Below, one piece after another: positions 9,540 through 18,133 of a DNA stretch of 64,000 nt (position 1 is the stretch's first letter; the number at the start of each line of letters is the position of its first letter). The stretch lies in contig CAZIOH010000004.1 of assembly GCA_964540815.1 (NCBI GenBank), positions 62,001-126,000 on the forward strand, in the 5' to 3' direction. The DNA is from CAZIOH01 sp964540815 (GTDB lineage: Bacteria > Myxococcota_A > Polyangia > Fen-1088). The notes under the pieces were generated by a model that was not told the DNA's origin, made no database searches, and saw nothing but the letters and a program-made list of their open reading frames with translations. The translations under genes and the position numbers were made by a program.

Positions 9540-9750
9540 GCGGCGGCGGGGGCGTGCGTGGATCTCGCGCTTCAGAACGAGCGCCGGCCGACCGCCACCG
9601 GGCGCTTCCCGTGCGTCGGGTTCGCTGGGTTTTTCCGGGCGGTTTCGGCCCGGCTCTGTCATCTTGTCGCGGACCGCGTGGTCGCGGCCCTACCGCCGGC
9701 CCGCCGCCGCACACACACTGCCACACCCGCACCGCCCGAGGAGAATCCAC

Positions 9751-10266
9751 ATGTACTATCTCGCCACCCGACAGTTTGCGTTCACGCTCCGCAACCTCGA
9801 CGCCATCATGGCCAAGGCCCAGGCGTTCGCCGCGGCCCGAAAGTTCGACGTGAACAACTTCTGCGGGGCGCGCCTCTTCCCCGACATGCTGCCCTTCACC
9901 TTGCAGATCCGGATTGCCTGTGACCAGGCCAAGAACGCCGCTGCCTTGCTGGCCGGCAAGGTGCCCCCCAAGCACGAGGACACCGAGACCACCTTCGAAG
10001 AGCTGCGCGGACGCGTGGCCAAGTGTCTGGCCTACCTCGACAGCGTCGGCCCCTCGGACTACGCCAACGTGACGGCGGACACCCTGATCCCGCTGCCGAA
10101 TCCCAAGGGCAAGGCCATGCGGGCCGAGGACTACCTGCTGTCGCGCCAGATCCCGAACTTCTACTTCCACGTGGTGACCGCCTACGATCTGCTGCGCCAT
10201 GGCGGCGTCGATGTCGGGAAGAGCGATTTCCTCGGGCCGCTGAACCAGACCGATCTCCCGGCCTGA
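9751..10266 (+). CDS. DUF1993 family protein
   Basis: A 171-aa protein matching the DUF1993 family, a DinB-like helical bundle of unknown function. Seen: the N-terminal MYYLATRQFAFTLRNLD, a conserved ARLFPDMLPFTLQI segment, TFEELRGRVAKCLAYLD in the middle, and the family's C-terminal IPNFYFHVVTAYDLLRHGG. Length is normal for the family. The ATG at 9751 is preceded by GAGGAGAAT, a plausible ribosome-binding site. No cofactor site is evident; a DinB-like metal site is possible but the His triad is incomplete. It converges on the DUF58 gene across a strong hairpin. Confidence 0.85.
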   Translation: MYYLATRQFAFTLRNLDAIMAKAQAFAAARKFDVNNFCGARLFPDMLPFTLQIRIACDQAKNAAALLAGKVPPKHEDTETTFEELRGRVAKCLAYLDSVGPSDYANVTADTLIPLPNPKGKAMRAEDYLLSRQIPNFYFHVVTAYDLLRHGGVDVGKSDFLGPLNQTDLPA

Positions 10267-10286
10267 GCCTGGCCGGGGCGAGCCGA

Positions 10287-10308
10287 GCCGGGCCAGACCT
10301 GGCCCGGC
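10287..10308. terminator. Hairpin between convergent genes
   Basis: Perfect 10-base arms GCCGGGCCAG and CTGGCCCGGC separated by two bases lie between the stop of the DUF1993 gene and the stop of the DUF58 gene. There is no T-run, but position and symmetry suit a bidirectional terminator. Confidence 0.6.
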
Positions 10309-10322
10309 CACCTACCCGAACC

Positions 10323-11336
10323 TCAGCGGCGCATCGCCGTGGAGCGGCCCTGCCGGCTGGTGAGGAAGGTGCGCAGGACCTCGGCGGGTGGGGCGTCGGT
10401 GCGTGCGAGCTGGTACTCCACGCGCGCCTCGATGCAGCGCTCGCGCCAGCGCGCCCGGAAGGCCTGGGATTCGCGCCGGAACGCCAGCCGCAGCTCGTTC
10501 GGATCGGCGAGCAAGGTCCTGCGGTCGCCGGGCTCCATGCCCTCGAAGTGGGTGATCTCCTGCCCCGGCAGCTCGAGCTCGTCCGGGTCGAGCAGGTGAA
10601 AGACCGTCACGTCATGGCCGCGCGCGCGCAGCTGCCGCAGGCGCGCCCCGAGCTCCTCGGGGGCGTCGAGGAGATCGCTGAAGAGCAGCACCAGGCTCCG
10701 GCGCTCGGCCAGCTCGGCGATCTCGCCCAGCACCCGCGCGGGATCGCTGCTCCCCGCGGCGGTGCTCGACTCGAGGACCGCGAGCACGTCCCGCACGTGA
10801 CCGGGCCGGGTGCGCGGCGGGAGATAGCTGCGGGTCTTGTGATCGAAGAGCATGAGCCCGGCGGGGTCGCCCTGCTGGCCGAGGAGGTAGGCGAGCGCGG
10901 CGCAGAGCATGCCGCCATAGGCCAGCTTGCTCACCGTGCTGCGCGCGTATCCCATCGAGCCGGAGGCATCCAGCAAGAGGTAGGTGCGCATCTCGGTCTC
11001 GTCCTCGAAGCGCTTGATGTAGTAGCGGCCGACCCGCGCCACGGCCTTCCAGTCGATGTGCCGGATGTCGTCGCCGGGGGCGTACTCCTTGTGCTCGGCG
11101 AACTCGATCGACGTACCGGCGTGGCGGTTGTGGTGGAGCCCCGAGAACGCGCCCTCGACGATCACCCGCGCCCGGATCGACAGGGAGGCGAGCTTGGCGA
11201 GCTCGCTCGGGTCGAGGAGCCGCGCCCCGCTGGGGCCGACCATGCCGGTGCCCGCTGCGCCCCCGATCGGCGGCGCGTCGGCCGCGGTCGGTTCGAGGGG
11301 CGCTGACCCCGGCGGCGGCTCGGGCGGGCTCGGCAC
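10323..11336 (-). CDS. DUF58 domain protein (VWA-like)
   Basis: A 337-aa DUF58 protein, the usual partner of MoxR ATPases. Seen: the family signature HAGTSIEFAEHKEY followed by APGDDIRHIDWKAVARVGR, then a VWA-like domain with LLLDASGSM (MIDAS DxSxS: D-A-S-G-S), and LVLLFSDLLDAPEEL. No N-terminal membrane helices are present, so this is the shorter, soluble type. The GTG at 11336 is chosen because GGAGG precedes it in the short gap after the MoxR stop; the open frame continues upstream antisense to nothing recognisable. It is transcribed with MoxR (32-base gap). Function by analogy: adaptor in an envelope or metallo-enzyme maturation complex. Confidence 0.85.
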   Translation of the reverse strand: MPSPPEPPPGSAPLEPTAADAPPIGGAAGTGMVGPSGARLLDPSELAKLASLSIRARVIVEGAFSGLHHNRHAGTSIEFAEHKEYAPGDDIRHIDWKAVARVGRYYIKRFEDETEMRTYLLLDASGSMGYARSTVSKLAYGGMLCAALAYLLGQQGDPAGLMLFDHKTRSYLPPRTRPGHVRDVLAVLESSTAAGSSDPARVLGEIAELAERRSLVLLFSDLLDAPEELGARLRQLRARGHDVTVFHLLDPDELELPGQEITHFEGMEPGDRRTLLADPNELRLAFRRESQAFRARWRERCIEARVEYQLARTDAPPAEVLRTFLTSRQGRSTAMRR

Positions 11337-11368
11337 CTCCTCAATCCTCCAACCTTGGGGCCATGTCC

Positions 11369-12412
<1,044 letters not shown>

Positions 12413-12479
12413 GCTCCGGCTCGGGCGGACAGAATGCCATGCCGGGGCGCCGACTTCCACAAAGCCGGCCTGAAACCGC

Positions 12480-12515
12480 CCGAGCGCCGTCGACCGCGGC
12501 GTCGACGGCGCTCGG
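12480..12515. promoter_or_regulatory. 36-bp perfect palindrome in divergent intergenic region
   Basis: Arms of 15 bases (CCGAGCGCCGTCGAC and GTCGACGGCGCTCGG) flank a 6-base centre, between the start of MoxR (minus strand) and the start of a small exported protein (plus strand). In a divergent promoter region a palindrome suits an operator rather than a terminator; no binding protein can be named. Confidence 0.5.
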
Positions 12516-12569
12516 CGCCCTTGATTAAAGGTGTCAATGACGATACCTGTCAGCGCAGGAGGACTCGCC

Positions 12570-13127
12570 ATGAGACCAGACACGAAAGCAGACATGACAG
12601 CCCCTGCATTCCGGTCGTCGCGCGTGCAAGATGGCAGCACCGTCCGGTGGATCCGCGCGCTGTCCTGGCTGTCGGTCCTCCCGATCGCGCTCGTGCTGCG
12701 CGTGGCCCCGGCTCGGGCGGACGGGTGGGCCACGATGAAGGGCAAGGTCGTCGTCAGCGACACCGAGTTCGGCGCCGGCTATGGCTCGGACGCCGACATG
12801 GTGAAGGCGGTGCGCAAGCAAGGGAAGTCCACGGTCAAGAGCGTGCAGAACAACGCCTGGACGCTGAACCTGATGGTCTTCCTCAAGGAGCCGGCCGGGG
12901 CGACCAGCATCAACATCGTGTACTACGACATCTCGGTCAAGCCGCGCGATCAGGTCAACTTCAGCGAGGTGCAGGTGCAGAGCACCCAGAGGATCGTGCA
13001 GGTGAACGGCGTGGCGATCTCTAAGGATCTGGGCTTCGTCAAGGGACACACCTACGACGTGCTCGCCACCCGGCTCATCGGCGGCAAGGAGAAGGTCTAC
13101 GCCCGGGGGACGGTCACGCTGAAGTGA
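12570..13127 (+). CDS. Small exported protein of unknown function
   Basis: A 185-aa protein not assigned to a family. Seen: a basic N-terminus and hydrophobic segment (ALSWLSVLPIALVLRVAPARA) giving a signal peptide with cleavage before DGWATMKG. The mature part looks like a single beta-sandwich of about 130 residues (GKVVVSDTEFG, WTLNLMVFLKEP, SINIVYYDISVK, GHTYDVLATRLIGGKEKVYARGTVTL), perhaps a C2- or Ig-like fold. ATG at 12570 is chosen because AGGAGG lies 7 bases upstream. Its stop overlaps the GTG start of the GH3 gene, so the two are probably translationally coupled and may act together on extracellular glycans. Confidence 0.7.
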   Translation: MRPDTKADMTAPAFRSSRVQDGSTVRWIRALSWLSVLPIALVLRVAPARADGWATMKGKVVVSDTEFGAGYGSDADMVKAVRKQGKSTVKSVQNNAWTLNLMVFLKEPAGATSINIVYYDISVKPRDQVNFSEVQVQSTQRIVQVNGVAISKDLGFVKGHTYDVLATRLIGGKEKVYARGTVTLK

Positions 13128-15436
13128 GCCGATCGGCGGCCGCGGCGGTGCTCCTGGCGGCGATGGCGGCGGGCCCGCTCGCCTGCGCCCCGGCGATGGC
13201 TCCGCGCGGCGTCGCCGGGCTCGGCCTGGCCTCGACCGATCCGGTGGCCCGGGCCACGGCGCTGGTCTCACGCCTCACGCTGGGCGAGAAGATCGGGCAA
13301 GTGCAGACCTCCGCCCCCGCCATTCCCCGCCTCGGGATCCCGGCCTACGACTGGTGGAGCGAGTCCCTGCACGGCATCGCGCGCGACGGGGTGGCCACGG
13401 TCTTCCCGCAGGTGATCGGGCTCGCGGCCACCTTCGACGAGGAGCTGGTGCGCCGGGTCGCCGAGGCCATCGCCGAGGAGGCGCGGGCGAAGTTCGAGGC
13501 CCGCGCCGGGGCGGGGCTCGAGCGGGGGACCGGGCGCTACCAGGGGCTCACGTTCTTCGCGCCGAACCTGAACCTGTTTCGCGACCCGCGCTGGGGGCGC
13601 GGACAGGAGACCTTCGGCGAGGACCCGTTCCTGACCGCCCGGCTCGGGGTGGCGTACGTGCGCGGACTGCAGGAGGGGGAACCCGCGAGTCATCACGGCC
13701 GTGGCCTGGTGGCGGCGGCGGTGGCCAAGCACTTTGCCGTGCACAGCGGGCCAGAGGCCGAGCGACACCACTTCGACGCGCGGGTGGACGCCCGGGATCT
13801 GGCCGAGAGCTACCTGCCGCAGTTCGAGGCGGTCGTGCGCGAGGGCGGGGTCGCAGGCATCATGGCGGCCTACAACGCCATCAACGGGGTTCCGGCCGTT
13901 GCAAACCGCTGGCTGCTCGGGGATGTCCTGCGCCGCGGGTGGGGCTTCCAGGGGTTCGTGGTGGGAGATTGCGGGGCGGTGGGCGATCTCGTGGGCGGCC
14001 ACCGGCTGGTCGCGAGCCAGGCCAGCGCGGCGGCCCAGGCCCTCGCGGCGGGGACCGATCTCGACTGCGGTCGCACCTACGGTCACCTGGGCGAAGCCCT
14101 GGCGGCGGTGCCTGCCGCGATCGCCGAGGCCGATCTCGACGCGGCGGTGGTGCGGCTGTTCACCGTGCGCTTCCGCCTCGGGGTGCTCGATCCGGTGCAG
14201 GATGCGCAGGTGGCGAGCGTGGCGATGGCGGGGTCGGGGCCAGCAGGGGCCGCGGCCGGGGGGCCGGCCGGGGCGGCGGGCGCGTCGCTGGCGGTGCTGC
14301 TGGCGCGGCATCGAGCCCTCGCCCGCGAGGCCGCCGCACGATCGATGGTGTTGCTCGACAACCCGCTCGGTGTGCTTCCAATCGATGCGACCACGGCTGA
14401 GGCTGCGGGCGGCCACGGCCCTGTCCGCAGGCTGGCGGTCATCGGTCCCACGGCCGACGACGTCGAGGTCTTGCTCGGCAACTACCATGGGACCCCCGCG
14501 GATCCCGTGACCCTGCTGCGGGGCGTGCGTGCAGCGGCCCGCGCCCGAGGCATCGCGGTCGAGTCTGCGCGCGGCGTGAGCCTGGCCGGCCGGGAGGGCT
14601 CGGATCTGGCCGCGGCCGAGGAGATCGCGCGCCGGGCCGACCTGGTCATCGCTTGCCTCGGCCTGTCACCCGCGCTCGAAGGAGAGGAGGGCGACCCCGA
14701 CAGCCTCAACCCCTCCGGAGATCGGCGCGATCTCGGTCTGCCTGGCTTGCAGCCCTTGCTGTTGCGCAGGCTCCTCGCCACCGGCAAGCCGGTGGTGGTC
14801 GTGCTGACGGGCGGTGGCGCACTCGCGTTGCCGACCTGGGTGCGCGACGCGCCTCCGGCGGCGGTGCTGATGGCCTGGTATCCCGGCCAGGAGGGCGGGA
14901 CGGCCCTGGCGGATGTCCTCTTCGGGGAGGTCTCTCCGTCGGGGCGACTCCCGGTGACCTTTCACGAGAGCCTTCGCGACCTGCCGGCGTTCACCGACTA
15001 CCGCATGCGCGGCCGGACCTATCGCTACTTCACCGGCCAGCCCGCCTATCGCTTCGGCCACGGCCTCGGATACGGCGCTCTCGCCGCCGAGGGTGTGACG
15101 GCCACGGTGACCGCCGGCACCGTCGACCTCTCCCTGACGATGGTCAATCCAGGCCCGCGCGCCCGCACCTGGACCGTCCCGGTCTTCGTCGAGCCGGCGC
15201 ATCGCGAGCCCGATGATCCGCGAGCCTCCCTGGCGGCCTTCCGGCGCGTCGAGCTCCCGCCGGGGGCGAGCACGCTCGTCACCTTCGCCGTCCCGCTCTC
15301 GGCCTTCCACCGCACCGATGCCGCCGGCCACCGCCGTCGCGCCTCCGGCCCCTGGCGGCTCCACGTCGGCGCGCTCGACGCTCCACCCATCTCGGTCGAG
15401 ATTCCCGCGGCCGACCCCAACCTCGACGGAGAGTGA
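13124..15436 (+). CDS. GH3 beta-glycosidase (beta-xylosidase/glucosidase type)
   Basis: A 770-aa exported family 3 glycoside hydrolase. Domains in order: signal peptide with a possible lipobox-like PLAC (Pro at -3 is atypical), (beta/alpha)8 domain (about residues 40-350), GH3 C-terminal alpha/beta domain (about 385-640) and fibronectin-III-like domain (about 690-765). Seen: YDWWSESLHGIAR, KHFAVHSGPE (202-211) and GFVVGDCGAV with the likely nucleophile D282, as in the SDCGAI motif of plant-type xylosidases. An Ala/Gly-rich insert (about 365-390) interrupts the domain linker. GTG at 13124 overlaps the previous stop (GTGA). Substrate is inferred to be a beta-linked plant or microbial glycan. 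Confidence 0.9.
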   Translation: MSRSAAAAVLLAAMAAGPLACAPAMAPRGVAGLGLASTDPVARATALVSRLTLGEKIGQVQTSAPAIPRLGIPAYDWWSESLHGIARDGVATVFPQVIGLAATFDEELVRRVAEAIAEEARAKFEARAGAGLERGTGRYQGLTFFAPNLNLFRDPRWGRGQETFGEDPFLTARLGVAYVRGLQEGEPASHHGRGLVAAAVAKHFAVHSGPEAERHHFDARVDARDLAESYLPQFEAVVREGGVAGIMAAYNAINGVPAVANRWLLGDVLRRGWGFQGFVVGDCGAVGDLVGGHRLVASQASAAAQALAAGTDLDCGRTYGHLGEALAAVPAAIAEADLDAAVVRLFTVRFRLGVLDPVQDAQVASVAMAGSGPAGAAAGGPAGAAGASLAVLLARHRALAREAAARSMVLLDNPLGVLPIDATTAEAAGGHGPVRRLAVIGPTADDVEVLLGNYHGTPADPVTLLRGVRAAARARGIAVESARGVSLAGREGSDLAAAEEIARRADLVIACLGLSPALEGEEGDPDSLNPSGDRRDLGLPGLQPLLLRRLLATGKPVVVVLTGGGALALPTWVRDAPPAAVLMAWYPGQEGGTALADVLFGEVSPSGRLPVTFHESLRDLPAFTDYRMRGRTYRYFTGQPAYRFGHGLGYGALAAEGVTATVTAGTVDLSLTMVNPGPRARTWTVPVFVEPAHREPDDPRASLAAFRRVELPPGASTLVTFAVPLSAFHRTDAAGHRRRASGPWRLHVGALDAPPISVEIPAADPNLDGE

Positions 15437-15541
15437 CCCAGGCAAGGGCAGTGGGTGCCTCCACGCCGAATCAGACACTGGTGGCGTTGCTCCTTCCCTG
15501 CCGAGCAGTGTGCTGGAGGGTGGCCCCGCCACCGGATCGAT

Positions 15542-15598
15542 CTGCCGTTCAGCGGCGTGGTTCCGAGCGCAAGCGAGGACCACGTCCGCCTGCACAGG
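15542..15598 (-). other. Decayed attC-like recombination site
   Basis: Shares the 16-base core CTGCCGTTCAGCGGCG with the clear attC site at 15.96-16.07 kb. On the minus strand the left half (CCTGTGCAGGCGGACGTGGT) and right half (AACCACGCCGCTGAACGGCAG) fold into an imperfect hairpin with unpaired bases. The outer boxes are lost: a GTTRRRY box is not present at the expected place. It lies just downstream of the chimeric cassette ORF, where the attC of that cassette should be. Confidence 0.5.
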
Positions 15599-15619
15599 CT
15601 TGATGGGCAGCGCCCATGG

Positions 15620-15946
15620 TCATGCCCAGTTCTCCACGGATGGGCTGGGGACCTTCGAGAAATGTCGGACGTTGTTGGTCACGAGGGTACAGCGGAAGGC
15701 CGCCAGCACTCCTTGCAGTCCCGGATCGACCAGGAGGTGCTTCTTGAGGTCGTGGATCAATGCGCCCAGTGTCTTCTCAGACCTCGCTTGAAGGAAGGCG
15801 TCGAAGTCAGCGAAGGTTGGTAGCCTGCCGGCTGCCATGCTGGCGTACAACATCCCATTGGCCAAGCCGTGCTCGAGGACTTGAGCCCTGTCGATAGCGA
15901 AACCGAAACGAGCGGACACGTCCCTCACGAGTTCGTTTCGATCCAT
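15620..15946 (-). pseudogene. Chimeric cassette ORF with VapC-like PIN tail
   Basis: A 108-aa frame made of two unlike parts. Residues 1 to about 82 look like the helical start of a hypothetical cassette protein (RAQVLEHGLANGMLYAS; LGALIHDLKKHLL) that I cannot name. The last 25 residues (CTLVTNNVRHFSKVP then VENWA) match the C-terminal end of VapC-type PIN-domain toxins, without the N-terminal catalytic Asp and Glu residues. The likely history is deletion between two neighbouring cassettes. The ATG lies 13 bases after the GTTAGCC box of the upstream attC, with AGGA in between, as is usual for integron cassettes. Base composition looks less GC-rich than in the flanking genes. No toxin activity is expected. 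Confidence 0.6.
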
Positions 15947-15959
15947 GTCGGTCCTGGAT

Positions 15960-16065
15960 GGCTAACGGCCTGCCGTTCAGCGGCGGGGACGTCGCCGAGC
16001 CGCAGGCTCGACCTGCCTTGGGCGTTCGCGCGGCGGCACCGACCGCTGCAACGGCGGGGTTAGAC
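15960..16065 (-). other. Integron attC recombination site
   Basis: A 106-base site with the full attC architecture on the minus strand. Outer boxes: GTCTAAC (16065-16059, fits RYYYAAC) and GTTAGCC (15966-15960, one mismatch to GTTRRRY). Inner boxes: CCGTTGCAGCGG (16054-16043) and CCGCTGAACGG (15983-15973), complementary apart from one extra G in the left box. That extrahelical base marks the recombining strand in known attC sites. The variable centre contains a small hairpin (CGAGCC/GGCTCG). No integrase gene or attI is in the window, so this is an array remnant without integrase. Confidence 0.78.
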
Positions 16066-16147
16066 GGCGCCCCCCAAGATCGGAAGCGCTCGCATTGCCG
16101 ACTCCAGCAGTCGAAGGGCCCCGCGCTCGATCACAGAGCCTGAGCGT

Positions 16148-16978
16148 CTATCTGGCTCGCCGTCGCGCGACGACCAGGTAGGCGCGCGGGATTCCGGGCA
16201 CGGAGCGAGGGACGGTTGGGTGGGGCCAGCGACCGTGCCCGACCTCGCCTGGTTGCCTCACCGCAACCTCGGTGAAACCTGCGCGTGACAGGAGGCCTTC
16301 GGGATCGTCGTCTCCAAACTGCCACGGCACGCCGAGCGCGCGCAGGTGGTCGAGGTGGCGCTTCATGAAGGGCGAGTGCAGGAAGCTCTGTCCGATCATG
16401 TCGAGGGCCAGACGGCTGTCCGGGGCGGCGATCGCCGCCACCCCCGACAGGATGGACAGCGCCGTGGTCTCGTCCAGGAGATAGGGGAGCAGACCTTCGA
16501 GCAGGAAGGCCGTCGGCTGCGACTCCGAGTAGCCCGCGCTGCGCAGGGAGGCGCGGTAGTCTCCGCGCAGGTCGGCGCAGACCTCCACCCGACGCGCGCG
16601 CGGCGGCGGGACCTGCGCTTCCGCGAGCACGGCGCGCTTGTGATCGAGGACCTCGCCGCGCTCGACCTCGAAGACGACCGTTCCCGGCGGCCACGCGAGA
16701 CGGAACGCCCGCGCGTCCATGCCGGCCGCCAGGATCACGATCTGCCGGAGGTCGTCCCGCATGGCCTCGACCAGGAAGTCATCGAGGAAGCGCGTGCGGA
16801 TGGTGAGATAGGGATTGTCGGCCACGCCGCTGGCGGCTTCGATCGACGCCATGGTGGCGCGCCCCTCGTCACCCGCCAGCAATCCGGCGAGCGGGTCATC
16901 GAAGAGTCGGTCGGGGCGGCGAGACTCCCGCTCTCGCGCTGCCGCAATCCATCGCGAGGTCATTCCGAGCGCATCCAT
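16148..16978 (-). CDS. SAM-dependent methyltransferase, TIGR00027-like
   Basis: A 276-aa class I methyltransferase of the leucine carboxyl methyltransferase-like group (TIGR00027/PF04072). Seen: SRWIAAARERESRRPDRLFDDPLA near the start, RTRFLDDFLVEA, the SAM-binding strand QIVILAAGMDARAFRLAWP, FEVERGEVLDHKRAVL with the ribose-binding acid, and FLLEGLLPYL. Members are abundant in Actinobacteria and Myxococcota; their substrates are mostly unknown, some being secondary metabolites. ATG at 16978 matches the family start; the upstream extension to 17098 is a shadow of a Uma2 fragment. It ends 82 bases before the attC site on the same strand, so it may or may not belong to the cassette array. Confidence 0.82.
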   Translation of the reverse strand: MDALGMTSRWIAAARERESRRPDRLFDDPLAGLLAGDEGRATMASIEAASGVADNPYLTIRTRFLDDFLVEAMRDDLRQIVILAAGMDARAFRLAWPPGTVVFEVERGEVLDHKRAVLAEAQVPPPRARRVEVCADLRGDYRASLRSAGYSESQPTAFLLEGLLPYLLDETTALSILSGVAAIAAPDSRLALDMIGQSFLHSPFMKRHLDHLRALGVPWQFGDDDPEGLLSRAGFTEVAVRQPGEVGHGRWPHPTVPRSVPGIPRAYLVVARRRAR

Positions 16979-17015
16979 CGGTGCGCACCTTACAACTTCC
17001 CACCACGGTTCGGCG

Positions 17016-17111
17016 ACCGTCGCCCTGGCGCACGAAGACGTGGATGACCCCCTTTCGCCAGATCCACACCTCATCCACCCCCAGGCGGTTGTAGACATCG
17101 AGCTTGTTCAC
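17016..17111 (-). pseudogene. Uma2-type nuclease remnant
   Basis: About 32 codons on the minus strand (VNKLDVYNRLGVDEVWIW then HVFVRQGDG) match the central part of Uma2/DUF820 restriction-endonuclease-like proteins, whose hallmark is a Lys followed by an YxxxGVxExW segment. The rest of the roughly 190-aa family domain is absent and no start or proper stop fits, so this is a fragment left between the methyltransferase and the MBL-fold gene. Confidence 0.6.
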
Positions 17112-17146
17112 GCCGCCACGGGCCGGCGACCAGCTATAGTTCCGGG

Positions 17147-18064
17147 GTGCGCTTCCGGAACATAGAGCCACCCTTCGAACCGCAGCCGCTCTCGGCGATC
17201 TTGAAATGGGCGGTCGGCGATCGGCTGCGCGGCAAGCGCCGGAAGGCCCCTGGTCGCTACCTCGAGATGAAGGTCGTCGAGCCCGATCGTGCCCTGATCG
17301 CGAGCGGCGCTCCCGCGTTGACCTGGGTCGGCCATGCGAGCTGGATGATTCGCCTCGGGGGACAGACCATCCTCACCGATCCGGTGTGGTCCGATTCCCT
17401 CGGGCCGGGGATCACCCGCAACGTCCGTCCCGGGATCGCCCTCGAGGAAGTCAGCCCGTCGGTGGTCCTGGTCTCGCACAACCACCGGGACCACCTGGAT
17501 GCGCCGACCATTCGCCGCCTCGGCGCCCGGCCGACCTACGTGGTCCCGACCGGGCTCGGGCCCTTCTTCACCCGCCTGGGCGCCGACAAGGTCATCGAGC
17601 TCGGATGGTGGGACCAGACGGTGGTGGGGGACCTGACCATCCATTTCGTGCCGTCGCAGCACTGGTCCCAGCGGGGCCCCACCGACAAGAACGACACGCT
17701 GTGGGGCGGTTTCGTGCTCGAGGGCGACGACCGGAAGGTGTACTTCTCGGGGGACACCGCCTACTTCGAGGGCTTCAAGGAGATCGGTCGGCGATTCCCC
17801 GCCATCGACGCGGCCTTGCTCCCCATCGGCGCCTACGATCCCGAGTGGTTCATGCGGGTGCAACACATGAACCCCGAGGACGCCGTCAAGGCCTTCCAGG
17901 GCCTGGGCGCCCGCCTGCTCTGCGCGATGCACTGGGGGACCTTCAAGCTCACCGACGAGCCGCTCGACGAGCCGCCCCGCCTGCTCGAGGAGATCCGTCG
18001 ACGGCAGGGGGTTGCCGCCGAGCGGGTGTGGGTCGCGGCCATCGGCGAGTCTCGGGCCCTGTGA
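17147..18064 (+). CDS. MBL-fold metallo-hydrolase, NAPE-PLD/UlaG-like
   Basis: A 305-aa metallo-beta-lactamase-fold protein. Seen: VGHASWMIRLGGQTILTDP, the dinuclear zinc motif HNHRDH (111-116), FVPSQHWSQRGP, YFSGDTAYFEGF with a bridging Asp, and a late His in AMHWGTFKL. The sequence resembles N-acylphosphatidylethanolamine phospholipase D and its bacterial relatives more than beta-lactamases. No signal peptide is present, so it is probably cytosolic or membrane-associated. The GTG at 17147 starts the family's N-terminal extension. Lipid or phosphodiester substrate is inferred only. Confidence 0.87.
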   Translation: MRFRNIEPPFEPQPLSAILKWAVGDRLRGKRRKAPGRYLEMKVVEPDRALIASGAPALTWVGHASWMIRLGGQTILTDPVWSDSLGPGITRNVRPGIALEEVSPSVVLVSHNHRDHLDAPTIRRLGARPTYVVPTGLGPFFTRLGADKVIELGWWDQTVVGDLTIHFVPSQHWSQRGPTDKNDTLWGGFVLEGDDRKVYFSGDTAYFEGFKEIGRRFPAIDAALLPIGAYDPEWFMRVQHMNPEDAVKAFQGLGARLLCAMHWGTFKLTDEPLDEPPRLLEEIRRRQGVAAERVWVAAIGESRAL

Positions 18065-18133
18065 GTGCGGAGCGGGCACGCATCATCGTCCTCATGGGCG
18101 GGCCGACCACCGCGGCCCACCCAGCGCCGATGC

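Noticed and set aside
16148..16978. Methyltransferase as an integron cassette gene
   Set aside because: The strand fits, but no GTTRRRY box is seen upstream and 82 bases separate its stop from the attC site.
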